Shown: positions 26,775 to 36,698, counted from the stretch's first letter. The stretch: DNA of 64,000 nt from Thalassolituus maritimus (GCF_900156675.1 NZ_FTOH01000010.1:57832-121831); one strand, 5' to 3'. Notes: a model not told the origin generated them from the sequence alone. A program made the numbers and translations.

Positions 26775-28295
26775 TTAGAAAAAGCCTAAGGGGCTGGTGG
26801 CATAGCTGACCAGCAGGTTCTTGGTCTGCTGATAGTGCTCCAGAGCTACCTTGTGCGTCTCACGACCGATGCCGGATTTCTTATAACCACCGAAGGCAGC
26901 GTGTGCCGGATAGGCGTGGTAGCAGTTGGTCCATACCCGGCCAGCCTGAATACCACGCCCCATGCGATAGGCGCGGTTCATGTCGCGGGTCCAGACGCCA
27001 GCACCGAGACCAAACTCAGTATCGTTGGCAATTTCCAGCGCTTCAGCTTCATCTTTGAAGGTCGTCACACTGATGACTGGGCCAAAGATTTCTTCCTGGA
27101 AAACACGCATTTTGTTGTGACCTTTGAACACGGTCGGCTGAATGTAGAAGCCAGTTTTAAGGTCACCTTCCAGTGTTGCTGCAGCACCACCAGTCAGGAC
27201 TTCTGCACCTTCCTGTTTACCGATTTCGATGTACTTCATAATGCGGTCGTACTGTTCTTTCGATACCTGAGCACCGACCTGAACGTCAGTATCCAGTGGG
27301 TTGCCACGCTTGATGGTCTGAGCACGCTCAATAACTTTCGCCATAAATTCGTCGTAGATGCTTTCCTGAACCAGAGCACGCGATGGGCAGGTGCAGACTT
27401 CGCCCTGGTTAAAGAAGGCGAGCACGGTGCCTTCGACCGCCTTACTCAGGTAGTCATCCTCCATCTGCATCACATCTTCGAAATAGACGTTAGGCGACTT
27501 GCCGCCCAACTCGACGGTGCTTGGAATCAGGGTTTCTGCCGCGCAGCGCAGAATGTGCTGGCCAACCGGTGTTGAGCCAGTAAACGCCAGCTTAGCGATC
27601 CGCTTGCTGGTGGCCAGAGCCTGTCCTGCTTCTTCGCCCAGGCCGTTGACGATATTCACGACACCCGCTGGCAGCAGATCACCGATCAGTTCCATCAGAA
27701 CCAGAATAGAGGCAGGGGTCTGCTCTGCAGGCTTCATCACCACGCAGTTACCCGCGGCCAGTGCAGGGCCAAGTTTCCAGGCGGCCATCAACAGCGGGAA
27801 GTTCCACGGGATGATCTGGCCAACAACACCCAGCGGCTCATGCACGTGGTACGACACTGTGGTCTCGTCCAGCTCGGCCATGCTGCCTTCCTGTGCACGC
27901 AGGCAACCTGCGAAATACCGGAAATGATCAACGGCCAGTGGGATGTCTGCAGCGAGGGTTTCGCGCACGGCTTTGCCGTTATCCCAGGTCTCGGCCACGG
28001 CCAGCATCTCGAGGTTCTGCTCGATGCGGTCGGCGATTCTAAGCAGGACATTTGAGCGTTCCTGAACTGAAGTTTTCCCCCAGGCCGGTGCAGCTGCGTG
28101 AGCTGCGTCGAGGGCTTTTTCGATGTCTGCGCTGTCGGAGCGGGCAACACGACAGAATACTTCTCCGTTTACCGGGCTGACGTTGTCCATGTAATTACCG
28201 TTTACAGGGGCAGCGAATTCGCCGTTGATGTAGTTACCGTACTTCTCTTTGAAAGTGACGACAGCGCCTGGCTGTCCTGGATTTGCATAGATCAT
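26775..28295 (-). CDS. NAD-dependent aldehyde dehydrogenase (ExaC/AcoD-like)
   Basis: A 506-residue class of aldehyde dehydrogenase that oxidises acetaldehyde or similar aldehydes. Seen: [25 protein letters not shown], the NAD loop FTGSTPVGQ, catalytic Glu in [11 protein letters not shown], catalytic Cys in [11 protein letters not shown], and [10 protein letters not shown]. The C-terminal [10 protein letters not shown] is characteristic of the ExaC/AldB branch used in ethanol or glycol oxidation. Divergent from an AraC regulator that is the likely activator. Confidence 0.92.
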   Translation of the reverse strand: MIYANPGQPGAVVTFKEKYGNYINGEFAAPVNGNYMDNVSPVNGEVFCRVARSDSADIEKALDAAHAAAPAWGKTSVQERSNVLLRIADRIEQNLEMLAVAETWDNGKAVRETLAADIPLAVDHFRYFAGCLRAQEGSMAELDETTVSYHVHEPLGVVGQIIPWNFPLLMAAWKLGPALAAGNCVVMKPAEQTPASILVLMELIGDLLPAGVVNIVNGLGEEAGQALATSKRIAKLAFTGSTPVGQHILRCAAETLIPSTVELGGKSPNVYFEDVMQMEDDYLSKAVEGTVLAFFNQGEVCTCPSRALVQESIYDEFMAKVIERAQTIKRGNPLDTDVQVGAQVSKEQYDRIMKYIEIGKQEGAEVLTGGAAATLEGDLKTGFYIQPTVFKGHNKMRVFQEEIFGPVISVTTFKDEAEALEIANDTEFGLGAGVWTRDMNRAYRMGRGIQAGRVWTNCYHAYPAHAAFGGYKKSGIGRETHKVALEHYQQTKNLLVSYATSPLGFF

Positions 28296-28515
28296 CAGGG
28301 TATCTCCGTTGTTATTCTTGCCGGCTGAATGGACGCTTTAGACTAAAGTCGAAGGCTGTCCGCTCTTCCGGTGTTTTGTGTTGTGTGACTCCAGAGTATG
28401 TGGTCTATTGGTTCGATGACTTGCACGAGAGTCCGGATCAATGTTCTCTGAGTCCCGCCATTGTCAGAATGTGTCACTGGCCTGAAACAGCACACCCCGG
28501 ACACAGGCCCTGCTT

Positions 28516-29442
28516 ATGACGACCAGTACAAAACCTCACAGTTTCGCATCGCTGGCCAGCGCACACCGTCAGAAGGTAGCGCCAGGTCAGTTGGTGGAAA
28601 ACCGCACTGTCTATGCCAGTCAGCTGGCAGAACTTTCTGTGTATGACACCTATGAGCAGGCTGAGCGCGTTCGTCTTGATGCCGGTGAGCTGCTCTACTG
28701 CGGTATGATGACGGGACGTAAAGTCATGCACGGTATGGACGGTTTTTCGACCGGTTTTCTTCCTCATGAGTCATTTGTTGTAGCACCGGGTGAATACGTC
28801 GAAATCGACTTTCCTGAAGCATCAATGACCACACCGACGACCTGCATGACGCTCGAGATACCGCGCGAAACTCTGCTGAAGGTATGTGACCAGCTGAACA
28901 CGGTCAGCGAGCGCCCGAGAGCGTTGGGCGAGTGGGAGGTAGAAACCCGTCAGTGGCATCTGTCGCATACGGATGCCACGCAGCAGCTACTGGAGCGTAT
29001 TGTTGCCAGTCACGTACACAAAGAAGATGACTGTGACCTGGTGCTGAACTTTGGGGTTAACGAGCTGGTGGCGCGCATGTTACGTCAGCAGGGGCGTGAC
29101 TTTTTACTGCGTTGTGTGCAGCAGAATCCGACTCAGTCGGGTCTGACGAATGCAGTGGCCTACATTGAAGAAAACCTTGCTCAGCCGGTAGATATTGATC
29201 ATCTTGCGCGGATCGCCTGTATGTCGCGTACGAAATTGTTCCAGCAATTTAAAAGCAGTCTGGGCTGTAGCCCCGCGCAGTATCAGCAGCAGCGTCGCCT
29301 CGAACACGCCTGCAAACTGATTCGCAGTGGGCAAAGTATCACCAGCACCTGCTATGAGTTAGGCTTTTCTAACCCCAGTCATTTTTCCCGTCGTTTTCAT
29401 CAGCAATATGGAATGAGTCCGCGCGAGTTTGCCGCCCGGTAA
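28516..29442 (+). CDS. AraC-family transcriptional regulator, probable activator of the aldehyde dehydrogenase
   Basis: A 308-residue regulator. The N-terminal ~190 residues form an AraC-binding-like sensor domain; the C-terminal ~100 residues are the double helix-turn-helix: DIDHLARIACMSRTKLFQQFKSSLG and TSTCYELGFSNPSHFSRRFHQQYGMSPREF. Divergent from the aldehyde dehydrogenase gene across a 220-base intergenic region in which no clear repeated operator was seen. Ligand unknown. Confidence 0.9.
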   Translation: MTTSTKPHSFASLASAHRQKVAPGQLVENRTVYASQLAELSVYDTYEQAERVRLDAGELLYCGMMTGRKVMHGMDGFSTGFLPHESFVVAPGEYVEIDFPEASMTTPTTCMTLEIPRETLLKVCDQLNTVSERPRALGEWEVETRQWHLSHTDATQQLLERIVASHVHKEDDCDLVLNFGVNELVARMLRQQGRDFLLRCVQQNPTQSGLTNAVAYIEENLAQPVDIDHLARIACMSRTKLFQQFKSSLGCSPAQYQQQRRLEHACKLIRSGQSITSTCYELGFSNPSHFSRRFHQQYGMSPREFAAR

Positions 29443-29458
29443 AATTTTTTAAGTGTCC

Positions 29459-29487
29459 TGTCGTATTTCCTGATTCTCCAACGTTGT
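29459..29487 (+). promoter_or_regulatory. Candidate ECF42-type promoter
   Basis: TGTCGT (29459-29464), 17 bases, then CGTTGT (29482-29487). From memory, ECF42 promoters have TGTCGA-like -35 and a CG(T/A)-type -10, so this site about 90 bases before the first gene of the ECF operon fits autoregulation. No sigma-70 promoter of comparable quality was noticed. Confidence 0.4.
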
Positions 29488-29579
29488 ATGTCTGAGGCTG
29501 GGGATAAACCGTTCGCCGACGGCCTGTCCGCCGCATTGAATCACGCAGGCATTTACCGAAGCAGAACAAGGAGAGATAT

Positions 29580-30077
29580 ATGACGACCAATAATGTAGCC
29601 CCGATCCCAGAAGGCTTTACCAACCTGATCCCCTACCTCACCTGTAAAGACGCAGACAAGGCGATCGAGTTTTATCAGAGTGCATTTAATGCTGAGCTGC
29701 TGCATCGTATTCCCACCGCCGATAACCGCGTGATGCACGCCAGTCTGCGTATCAATGGCGCAATCCTGATGCTGACCGACGAAGTACCAGAATGGCATAA
29801 CTTTGGGCCGCAGGCATTGGGTGGGAGCCCGGTAGGCATTCATATGTATTGCGACGACGTGGGCGCCAGCTTTGCTCAGGCCGTCGCCGCAGGCTGCGAA
29901 CTGGTGATGCCGCTGGAAAATACCTTCTGGGGCGAGCGTTTTGGTATGTTGCGTGATCCGTTCGGGCATAAATGGTCATTGTCCATGTGTGTCGCCATCG
30001 TCACCGAAGACGACATGATTCGCGGCGCGCAAGCGGTCGATATGGCGCAGGCCTGCGACGCTGGCTCCGATAACTGA
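29580..30077 (+). CDS. VOC-family protein, PhnB-like
   Basis: A 165-residue glyoxalase/bleomycin-resistance (VOC) fold protein of the PhnB-like group: LIPYLTCKDADKAIEFYQSAFNAE start, MHASLRINGAILMLTDE, then GIHMYCDDVGASFAQAVAAGCELVMPLENTFWGERFGMLRDPFGHKWSL. First gene of the six-gene ECF operon, with a strong AAGGAG ribosome site. Substrate unknown; such proteins accompany DGPF and ECF genes in many bacteria. Confidence 0.9.
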   Translation: MTTNNVAPIPEGFTNLIPYLTCKDADKAIEFYQSAFNAELLHRIPTADNRVMHASLRINGAILMLTDEVPEWHNFGPQALGGSPVGIHMYCDDVGASFAQAVAAGCELVMPLENTFWGERFGMLRDPFGHKWSLSMCVAIVTEDDMIRGAQAVDMAQACDAGSDN

Positions 30078-30095
30078 AATCCGAAACAGGAGTTC

Positions 30096-30452
30096 ATGAT
30101 GGCGTATGTTGATGGGTTTGTATTTGCGGTACCGGCAGATCGCAAAGAGATTTACCGGGTTTATGCGGCGGAGTTTGGTCCGATATTTATCGAACATGGT
30201 GCAGAGTCCGTGGTTGAGTGTTGGGGCGATGATGTCCCGGACGGCGAGGTGACCTCCTTTCCTATGGCGGTAAAATGCAACGACGACGAGGTCGTGTGTT
30301 TTTCCTGGGTGCGTTGGCCATCGAAAGCCGCACGGGACGAAGGCATGAAAAAAGTATTTGAAGACACGCGTCTGTCGCCGGAAATGACGGCCTTACCTTT
30401 TGACGGTAAACGCATGATCTTTGGTGGCTTTGAAGTCCTGACAGAATGCTGA
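30096..30452 (+). CDS. DUF1428 family protein
   Basis: A 118-residue small alpha/beta (ferredoxin-like, dimeric barrel) protein: MAYVDGFVFAVPADRKEIYR opening and KRMIFGGFEVL closing segments typical of DUF1428. Two adjacent ATG codons compete as start. Function unknown; second gene of the ECF operon, 18 bases behind the VOC gene. Confidence 0.88.
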   Translation: MMAYVDGFVFAVPADRKEIYRVYAAEFGPIFIEHGAESVVECWGDDVPDGEVTSFPMAVKCNDDEVVCFSWVRWPSKAARDEGMKKVFEDTRLSPEMTALPFDGKRMIFGGFEVLTEC

Positions 30453-30469
30453 AACAGGAAGAAAAAACG

Positions 30470-30934
30470 ATGCAGAACGATATTGCCGAACGCTCGGCCT
30501 ACAACGAGCGACTGATGTTGGCGACCCCAGAACAGATATTCGACGCTTTCCGTGATCCGCAGAAACTCGCGGCCTGGTGGGGGCCGGATGGATTTAGCAA
30601 CACCTTCCACTCATTCGATTTCCGTGAAGGCGGTGAGTGGCATTTTATTATGCACGGCCCGGATGGTACCGATTACGACAATCAGCAGGTCTTCCATGAA
30701 ATTGTCGATAACCAGAAAATCGTAATGGAGCATATCCCTGCGCCGCACTTTTTTCTGACCGTAACGCTGAAATCGGAAGTGAACTCCACCTTAGTCACCT
30801 GGCTCCAGACCTTCGATGACGCCGCTACGTGGAATGGCCTGAAAGGGTTTGTCGCAGGAATGAACGAACAGAACTTATCTAAGCTTGAAAAAGTAGTCAG
30901 TGACTCAAACGAGGACGTTACTCATGGCGAATGA
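30470..30934 (+). CDS. SRPBCC (AHSA1-like) protein 1
   Basis: A 154-residue START-like ligand-binding protein. I place the start at 30470 (AGGAAG eight bases upstream) rather than 30446, which removes an overlap with the previous gene. AHSA1 features: TPEQIFDAFRDPQKLAAWWGPDGFSNTF, then FREGGEWHFIMHGPDGTDY and a C-terminal helix GLKGFVAGMNEQNLSKLE. It overlaps the next SRPBCC gene by 11 bases. Third gene of the ECF operon. Confidence 0.88.
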   Translation: MQNDIAERSAYNERLMLATPEQIFDAFRDPQKLAAWWGPDGFSNTFHSFDFREGGEWHFIMHGPDGTDYDNQQVFHEIVDNQKIVMEHIPAPHFFLTVTLKSEVNSTLVTWLQTFDDAATWNGLKGFVAGMNEQNLSKLEKVVSDSNEDVTHGE

Positions 30935-31385
30935 AGTCCATTTATATCGCGTTATTAAAGCCCCGGCGGAACGGATTTATAACGCATTTGTTATTCCTGA
31001 AGCGCTGGTCAAGTGGAATCCACCGCACGGGTTTGTCGCAAAAATCCATCATATGGATGCGCGCGTTGGCGGCACCTATAAAATGTCGTTTATTAATCTG
31101 GGCTGCGGCGAAGAACACAGCTTTGGTGGCACTTACAGAGAAATGATTCCCGGTGAAAAACTGGTGTTTGATGATCAGTTTGATCATCCAGATCTACCCG
31201 GCCAGATGATCACTACGGTGACGTTTACACCGGTGCTTAACGGCACGGCGATGACCGTGGTGCAGACGGGCATTCCTGAAGCGATTCCGCTGGAGTTCTG
31301 TTACGCCGGCTGGCAGGAGTCCTTGCAATTACTGATGCAATTAGTGGAGCCTGAAATTCCTTCGCAGTTCGGGGGCGACGCATGA
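30924..31385 (+). CDS. SRPBCC (AHSA1-like) protein 2
   Basis: A 153-residue START-like protein, divergent in sequence from its neighbour: VIKAPAERIYNAFVIPEALVKWNPPHGF, RVGGTYKMSFINLGCGEEHSFGGTY and a C-terminal GWQESLQLLMQLVEPEI helix. Start taken at 30924 (GAGG ribosome site). Its stop overlaps the start of the DGPF gene (ATGA). Paired SRPBCC proteins of this type are usual in ECF42-like operons. Confidence 0.88.
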   Translation: MANEVHLYRVIKAPAERIYNAFVIPEALVKWNPPHGFVAKIHHMDARVGGTYKMSFINLGCGEEHSFGGTYREMIPGEKLVFDDQFDHPDLPGQMITTVTFTPVLNGTAMTVVQTGIPEAIPLEFCYAGWQESLQLLMQLVEPEIPSQFGGDA

Positions 31386-31738
31386 GCTGGATGCTGATTA
31401 TCCGTGAAGAACGCGGCCAGCGGGATACCCGCAGCGAAGACGAAGGCAAAGCCGTGTACGGTGAAATGCTGAATTTTGGTGCCGCACTGGCCCAGCGGGG
31501 CGTACTGCTGGCGTCAGAATCTCTGCGTACCGACGACAGCGCTGTACGCATTCAGATCCGCGATGGTGACACCCGTTTGATGGACGGCCCGTTTACCGAG
31601 TCGCGGGAAATGGTCGGTGGTTTTTTCCTGCTGGACGTTGTCTCGAAAGAAGAAGCCATTGAAATTGCGCGTCAGTGTCCGGCGGCGAAATTCGCGACCG
31701 TTGAAGTTCGTGAATTAGCGCCTTGCTACCAGAAATAA
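31382..31738 (+). CDS. YCII-related (DGPF) protein
   Basis: A 118-residue dimeric alpha/beta barrel protein. The name-giving DGPF motif is in LMDGPFTESREMVGGFFLLDV. DGPF proteins are known genomic and regulatory partners of ECF42 sigma factors. Translationally coupled to the SRPBCC gene before it; followed by the sigma factor after 12 bases. Confidence 0.92.
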   Translation: MSWMLIIREERGQRDTRSEDEGKAVYGEMLNFGAALAQRGVLLASESLRTDDSAVRIQIRDGDTRLMDGPFTESREMVGGFFLLDVVSKEEAIEIARQCPAAKFATVEVRELAPCYQK

Positions 31739-31750
31739 TACGGACACACT

Positions 31751-33064
31751 GTGGAATCTACGGTGGATAATACCGCTCAACGCCTGAACGCCGTCTGGCA
31801 TCTGGAAAGCGCGGCCATTACAGGGAGTCTTGCGCGCCTGCTGTCTGATCTGACTCAGGCCGAAGACATTGCTCAGGACACACTACTAACGGCGTTGGAG
31901 AACTGGCGTGCACATGGCGTTCCGGAAAACCCCGGTGGTTGGTTAATGGTAACGGCGCGCAATAAGGCGCTCGATCTGTTGCGGCAGAAAAAGCGTCGTG
32001 GTGAACATCTTTCTTCTGGTGATTTCGCCGACGAATCCCTTTATCGTGAACGTCTTGCAAGTGAATATGCGGGCGGCGACCTGGAAGCCATAACGGCAGA
32101 GTTCGATGTCAGCCGCGTGCGTGAAGATGAAGTGGGCGATGATATTCTGCGACTGATGTTTATCTGCTGTCATCCTCTTTTGCCGCCGGACTCCCGCGTT
32201 GCTCTGGTGCTGAAGCTGGTGGCCGGCTTAAGTGTCGATGATATTGCCCGCGCTTATCTGGTGCCGGTGACGACATTGGCGCAGCGGATTACCCGTGCGA
32301 AAAAAACGTTAAGCGCGGCCCGGATTCCTTTTGAACTGCCGCCAGAAAAGGAGCGTCAGGCACGTTTGAAATCCGTATTGGAATCAATTTACCTGCTATT
32401 CAATGAAGGCTATGTCGCCACTCAGGGGGCACAGTGGACACAACCTTTACTGTGCCATCAGGCGTTGCGTCTGACTCGTTCCTTAGCTGCGCTGATTAAT
32501 GACGATACGGATGTACTGGGGCTGGCCGCCTTGCTTGAATATCAGGCGTCGCGGCTGAATGCGCGCCAGGATAAAGACGGCAATCCTGTGTTATTAGCAC
32601 AACAGAATCGGGCGCTGTGGGATGCCATATTAATCCGGCGCGGACACGATTATCTGTCCCGGGCCTTTGGTCTCGGTAGTGCCATTGGCAGCTATTGTTT
32701 GCAGGCAGGCATTGCCGCCTGTCATGCACGTGCGGCGTCATTTGCCGAGACACGCTGGGATGAAATTGTTGCTCTATACGATGGCTTGTTGCAGATTCAG
32801 CCAACGGCTGTGGTACGACTCAATCGTGCCGTGGCCTTGGCGTGCGCTGGTGAATCTGACGTGGCACTGGCTGAGCTGGATGCTATTGCCCGGAAGAAAA
32901 GCCTGACAGAGTATGCGCCGTATTATGCAGCGCGCGGCGATGTGCTGGAGCGGCTCGGGCGTTTTCGTGATGCCGGACGTGCATTTCATCAGGCCGCTGA
33001 GCTGTCTCAGAATCGTGCAGAAAATCGGGTGTTATCAGAGCGAGCTAAGGCTTGCCGTTTGTAG
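31751..33064 (+). CDS. ECF sigma factor with C-terminal TPR-like extension (ECF42 type)
   Basis: A 437-residue sigma factor starting with GTG. Region 2 (about 15-85) contains LTQAEDIAQDTLLTALENW and GGWLMVTARNKALDLLRQKKR; region 4 (about 130-190) has LVLKLVAGLSVDDIARAYLVPVTTLAQRITRAKK. The remaining ~240 residues form a helical extension with YLLFNEGY and repeat-like helices resembling TPR, the hallmark of ECF42. No anti-sigma gene is present; in this group the extension itself is thought to control activity. It should direct the operon it closes. Confidence 0.9.
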   Translation: MESTVDNTAQRLNAVWHLESAAITGSLARLLSDLTQAEDIAQDTLLTALENWRAHGVPENPGGWLMVTARNKALDLLRQKKRRGEHLSSGDFADESLYRERLASEYAGGDLEAITAEFDVSRVREDEVGDDILRLMFICCHPLLPPDSRVALVLKLVAGLSVDDIARAYLVPVTTLAQRITRAKKTLSAARIPFELPPEKERQARLKSVLESIYLLFNEGYVATQGAQWTQPLLCHQALRLTRSLAALINDDTDVLGLAALLEYQASRLNARQDKDGNPVLLAQQNRALWDAILIRRGHDYLSRAFGLGSAIGSYCLQAGIAACHARAASFAETRWDEIVALYDGLLQIQPTAVVRLNRAVALACAGESDVALAELDAIARKKSLTEYAPYYAARGDVLERLGRFRDAGRAFHQAAELSQNRAENRVLSERAKACRL

Positions 33065-33123
33065 CTTGAAAATTCATCAGATAACACTCTATTTCAATAA
33101 TATACGTGACTACCTGTTGGTGA

Positions 33124-33777
33124 TTAATAAGCTGATTTATTAAAAATAACTACACGCTTTTCGTCTCGGTAAACACAGGTTAATCCGAATCTCTCTTCGA
33201 TAAAATTTATCGTTTTTTCATGCATAAAAATGACGTGAGTCGGATCTCGGTTGTAATGCCAGTGCATGAATTTTTCGGGCGTACTCCAACGACTGGTCAT
33301 TAACGCAAGCAGTCCTCCCGGTTGTAACCACGACACCAGTTTCGCCAGCTCTTTCTGGGGCTGATGAAAGTGTTCAAAGCACTCAGTGGCGGTAATCACG
33401 TCGTAAGGTGGCGTCGCCGGCTCGGGATAAAAGAATGGGTCATAGTTGTCGCAGTGAATCCCATTTTGTTCGAACAAAACCGACAGCGTTGGTCCCGGCC
33501 CACAGCCATAATCCAGAGCGCTGAGTGCTTTCTTCGGCTCAATACGGTTCAGCAGTGGCTCCAGCAGAATATTCAGAAAGCCGACGTAGCCTTCGTCCTC
33601 AATGCTGTTTTCATGGGTGGCGTAGTAGGCCTTCTCATCTGTCGCGTTCAGGTAATCATCCGGATGCATAAACGCCAGATGGCAGCGCCCACAGCTCAGG
33701 TAGCGGCGCGGCATGGCGCTGTCGAGAACCGAAATCTGCTTTGTTTCGTGGCACAAAGGGCAGGTGGGATAAGTCAT
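33124..33777 (-). CDS. SAM-dependent methyltransferase with N-terminal zinc ribbon
   Basis: A 217-residue protein; start placed at 33777 (MTYPTCPLCHE) with GGAA upstream. Residues 6-40 hold a CPLC ... CGRC zinc ribbon. The class I methyltransferase core has motif I ALDYGCGPGPTLSVLFEQ, acidic YDPFFYPE after strand 2, YDVITATECFEHFHQP motif II and LQPGGLLALMTSRW motif III. Substrate unknown; the zinc ribbon could bind nucleic acid or protein. Related to the C-methyltransferase (DUF3560-like) style of ribbon methylases. Confidence 0.82.
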   Translation of the reverse strand: MTYPTCPLCHETKQISVLDSAMPRRYLSCGRCHLAFMHPDDYLNATDEKAYYATHENSIEDEGYVGFLNILLEPLLNRIEPKKALSALDYGCGPGPTLSVLFEQNGIHCDNYDPFFYPEPATPPYDVITATECFEHFHQPQKELAKLVSWLQPGGLLALMTSRWSTPEKFMHWHYNRDPTHVIFMHEKTINFIEERFGLTCVYRDEKRVVIFNKSAY

Positions 33778-33897
33778 GTCTGGTATTCCGGTGTGTGCAT
33801 TTTGCCTACGGCGACCAATTCCGCGACAATAGAGTGCATAGTATCCAGCTTCTGAGAAGCCCGGCAATCATGAGACAGTAATGAGGCGCACAAACCC

Positions 33898-34917
33898 ATG
33901 ACAACCCGTATCGCCATCAACGGTTTCGGACGTATCGGCCGCTGTGTGCTGCGTGCACTGTATGAAAATGGCTATCGCCAGGACATGGAAGTGGTCGTGA
34001 TCAATGAGCTCGCTGACATCGATTCACTGAGCTACATGCTGCGCTACGACAGTACCCACGGTCGTTTTAACGGCACCGTCAGTATCGCCGATGAGCAGCA
34101 CCTGATGGTCAATGGCGATCGTATCCGGGTATGCCATATCGGTGATCCGGCAGAACTCGACTGGGCCGCGTTGGATGTCGACCTGGTGTTGGAGTGCAGT
34201 GGTCAGATCCGCTCGCGCGAAGACGCCGAACTGCACCTCAATCGCGGTGCGAAAAAAGTGCTTATTTCAAACCCAGCCGACAGCGCCGTCGACAATACCG
34301 TGATTTACGGCCATAACCACGATTCGCTCTCGGCAGAGCAGCGTATTGTGTCTAACGGCTCCTGTTCGACCAATGCACTGATTCCGGTGCTGACGTTAAT
34401 CGATCAGGCCTACGGCATTGAAGCGGGTGTGACGACCACGATTCACTCGGCCATGAATGATCAGCCCGTGATTGATGCCTACCATTCGGACATGCGCCGC
34501 ACCCGTTCGGCGGTGCAGAGCATTATTCCGGTAGATACCGGCCTGCCAGCGGGGATCGAGCGTCTGATGCCGCAACTGGCCGGCAAAATAGAGAGCCTGC
34601 ACGTGCGTGTGCCGACGATTAATGTCTCGGCATTGGATATCAGCCTGCAACTGACTGACGCTACCGACGCCGACGCTGTTAATGCACTGTTAGCCGGAGC
34701 ATCGAATGAGCGCTTCGACGGCATTCTGGGGCTTACCCGGGAAGCCCACGCCTCTATCGATTTTAACCATGACCCGCGTTCGGCGATTGTTGATGCGACT
34801 CAGACCCGGGTCAGCGGCGGTCGCCTGCTCAAACTGTTGGTCTGGTTTGATAACGAGTGGGGCTTTGCCAACCGTATGCTGGATACGGCTAGTGAGATGG
34901 TGAGCACTTCAGGGTAA
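33898..34917 (+). CDS. epd: Erythrose-4-phosphate dehydrogenase (GAPDH family)
   Basis: A 339-residue NAD-dependent dehydrogenase of the GAPDH family. N-terminal GFGRIGRCVLRALYENGY Rossmann loop; active-site segment SNGSCSTNALIPVL (Cys in S-C-S-T-N, whereas GAPDH has S-C-T-T-N); TIHSAMNDQPVIDAYH, and the LRRTRSAVQSIIPVDTG region; C-terminal VWFDNEWGFANRM. The N-Q-P-V-I-D motif in place of GAPDH T-Q-K-T-V-D marks it as Epd, which makes 4-phosphoerythronate for pyridoxal phosphate. Classical partners pgk and fba lie 8.2 kb downstream. Confidence 0.88.
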   Translation: MTTRIAINGFGRIGRCVLRALYENGYRQDMEVVVINELADIDSLSYMLRYDSTHGRFNGTVSIADEQHLMVNGDRIRVCHIGDPAELDWAALDVDLVLECSGQIRSREDAELHLNRGAKKVLISNPADSAVDNTVIYGHNHDSLSAEQRIVSNGSCSTNALIPVLTLIDQAYGIEAGVTTTIHSAMNDQPVIDAYHSDMRRTRSAVQSIIPVDTGLPAGIERLMPQLAGKIESLHVRVPTINVSALDISLQLTDATDADAVNALLAGASNERFDGILGLTREAHASIDFNHDPRSAIVDATQTRVSGGRLLKLLVWFDNEWGFANRMLDTASEMVSTSG

Positions 34918-34966
34918 AAGGAGATGCAGTTGGGTCGCTAAAAACCAGATGACCTGAGGAGAGGGA

Positions 34967-36664
34967 ATGAAACAGAAGGCTAAGGCAAAGCTTGTTGTTT
35001 ATGCCGCTGTTATGGTCAGCGCTATGGCGATATCTGGTTGTGAGCAAAATAACGCTGCTTTACCTGAGGGCGAGCCGTGTTGTGATCCGGACTTTCCTGA
35101 GTTTCACCCATCCATGACAATTACCATGAGCCGTTTACCGCAGGAATCTGCTCTGGATAAGGTCCGAATATCGGTAGCGCTGCTCCATAGAGATAGCCCG
35201 GCGACAGAGGCTTCTCATTATCTTTCATTAACACACTCGGGCGACCTTAGTTCGACCGCTTTCGTCGAAACAGAATACGGTATTTATGAATCTGTAGTGA
35301 CGCCTTCCCGGACCGGAGAATTTGAAGTAACCGTCACCCATGAGGCCGCAGTACCGCACAGTAAGACACTCCATCCACTGGTACTGGCCGATGTTCACGA
35401 AGACTGGGGTCAGCCCATGATGGTAGAAGGCCTGGTTAATACTGAAGGCTATGAAGATGGCATTGCCATTTCTCCCAACGGTGAGTACCTGTTTACGCAG
35501 TACTCGCCTGCATATTTCAGTGGATTAATTCTCTTTAATTTCGCTCGTGAAGACGGCGGTTGCGGCGGAGATCGCCTGTCTCCTGAACGTTGTACACACC
35601 CCTGGATAGATAACACCATTGGTCCGGTCAGTGCGCCAGAACGCCCGGATTTTTACACCACGCGAATTAATGAAGATGGAACATGGCGACATAACTCTGT
35701 TTCTTGGGGAATGGGCGATGACACATTGAACCTGTTCAGCGTGTCGAATGTATTTTACGGTTTTAAACGCCAGCCCGACGGTAGCTACCGGGAGCCGTTT
35801 ATGATCGCTTTTGATGATGAAGGCGATGGCATCAGCAGCCCGTTTGGATTGAGTGTCTTACCTGATTTCGGCAGTTCAGATAATTATCTTCTGGCATTAT
35901 CGTTTAATGCTCCTGACGATACCGAGTCAGTAGATTTTGATGACAACGGAACCGCCGATGCCGAAAGCCTGCTCGATATCTATACGCTTCAGAGCGCTTT
36001 GGGAGACCCCATCAATCTCGGTAATTTTAACTACTCCGGCACGCCCGGTACGCCACCCCAGCGGGACAGTAGCTTTGGTCTGACCAAAGTAGGCTTTTCT
36101 GATGTAGGCATCGAGGGCATAGCAGGAACGCAGGGTAATCCGCATTTATATCGTGAATCATCAACGGTCAGTAGTATCTGGACGGATGACGAATACGACG
36201 ACATTTATGAAGCCCCAGGCCCAGGCAATGATCACGGCGAGCTTTCGGTGTATGTGAATCTGACCGACACCTACCCCTCGTCCAACTGGCAGAAGGTGGT
36301 GTTACCTGCACCGGTTAATCTGGCTGACCCTTCGCAGGAAATACAGCCGTTTTTTACCGGCACCGAACTGTATTTTACCCGCTCAGACGACACTGAGTTA
36401 CCCGCGGTCTGGATGTCGAAATACAGCGGTACGCACACGCAAGCGGACTTCGGCAATACAGCCCTCTGGGCGACACCTGTTAAGGTACTGGCAGCGAGCT
36501 CAGATCAGGAAGTCGGGAATATCATCGCCATTGGCGAACCCACGGTGGGGACCATCGATGGCGACGAGGTGATGTTCTTTGTTTACGGGGTTGTCCGTGG
36601 TTTCGACGAAGCCAGCGGCCTTGCCGACATCAATATGCAAGCGGGTTACGTTCGCAGAAAATAA
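34967..36664 (+). CDS. Lipoprotein of unknown function
   Basis: A 565-residue lipoprotein: signal with lipobox ending AISGC (Cys25). After an Ig-like N-terminal part (about 45-140), the body reads like a beta-propeller or periplasmic WD40-type protein, with NGEYLFTQYSP, TELYFTRSDDTELP and TVGTIDGDEVMFFVYG blades. No enzyme motif. A GGAGAGGG ribosome site supports the start. It sits 49 bases behind epd, so they may be cotranscribed. Followed by a strong terminator. Confidence 0.7.
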   Translation: MKQKAKAKLVVYAAVMVSAMAISGCEQNNAALPEGEPCCDPDFPEFHPSMTITMSRLPQESALDKVRISVALLHRDSPATEASHYLSLTHSGDLSSTAFVETEYGIYESVVTPSRTGEFEVTVTHEAAVPHSKTLHPLVLADVHEDWGQPMMVEGLVNTEGYEDGIAISPNGEYLFTQYSPAYFSGLILFNFAREDGGCGGDRLSPERCTHPWIDNTIGPVSAPERPDFYTTRINEDGTWRHNSVSWGMGDDTLNLFSVSNVFYGFKRQPDGSYREPFMIAFDDEGDGISSPFGLSVLPDFGSSDNYLLALSFNAPDDTESVDFDDNGTADAESLLDIYTLQSALGDPINLGNFNYSGTPGTPPQRDSSFGLTKVGFSDVGIEGIAGTQGNPHLYRESSTVSSIWTDDEYDDIYEAPGPGNDHGELSVYVNLTDTYPSSNWQKVVLPAPVNLADPSQEIQPFFTGTELYFTRSDDTELPAVWMSKYSGTHTQADFGNTALWATPVKVLAASSDQEVGNIIAIGEPTVGTIDGDEVMFFVYGVVRGFDEASGLADINMQAGYVRRK

Positions 36665-36698
36665 TTCGAAATAACCATTTTATTCAGTGCAAAAAAAA

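Noticed and set aside
26835..27575. 246-codon frame antisense to the aldehyde dehydrogenase
   Set aside because: Overlaps a firm gene; the product shows no domain and reflects codon bias of the real strand.
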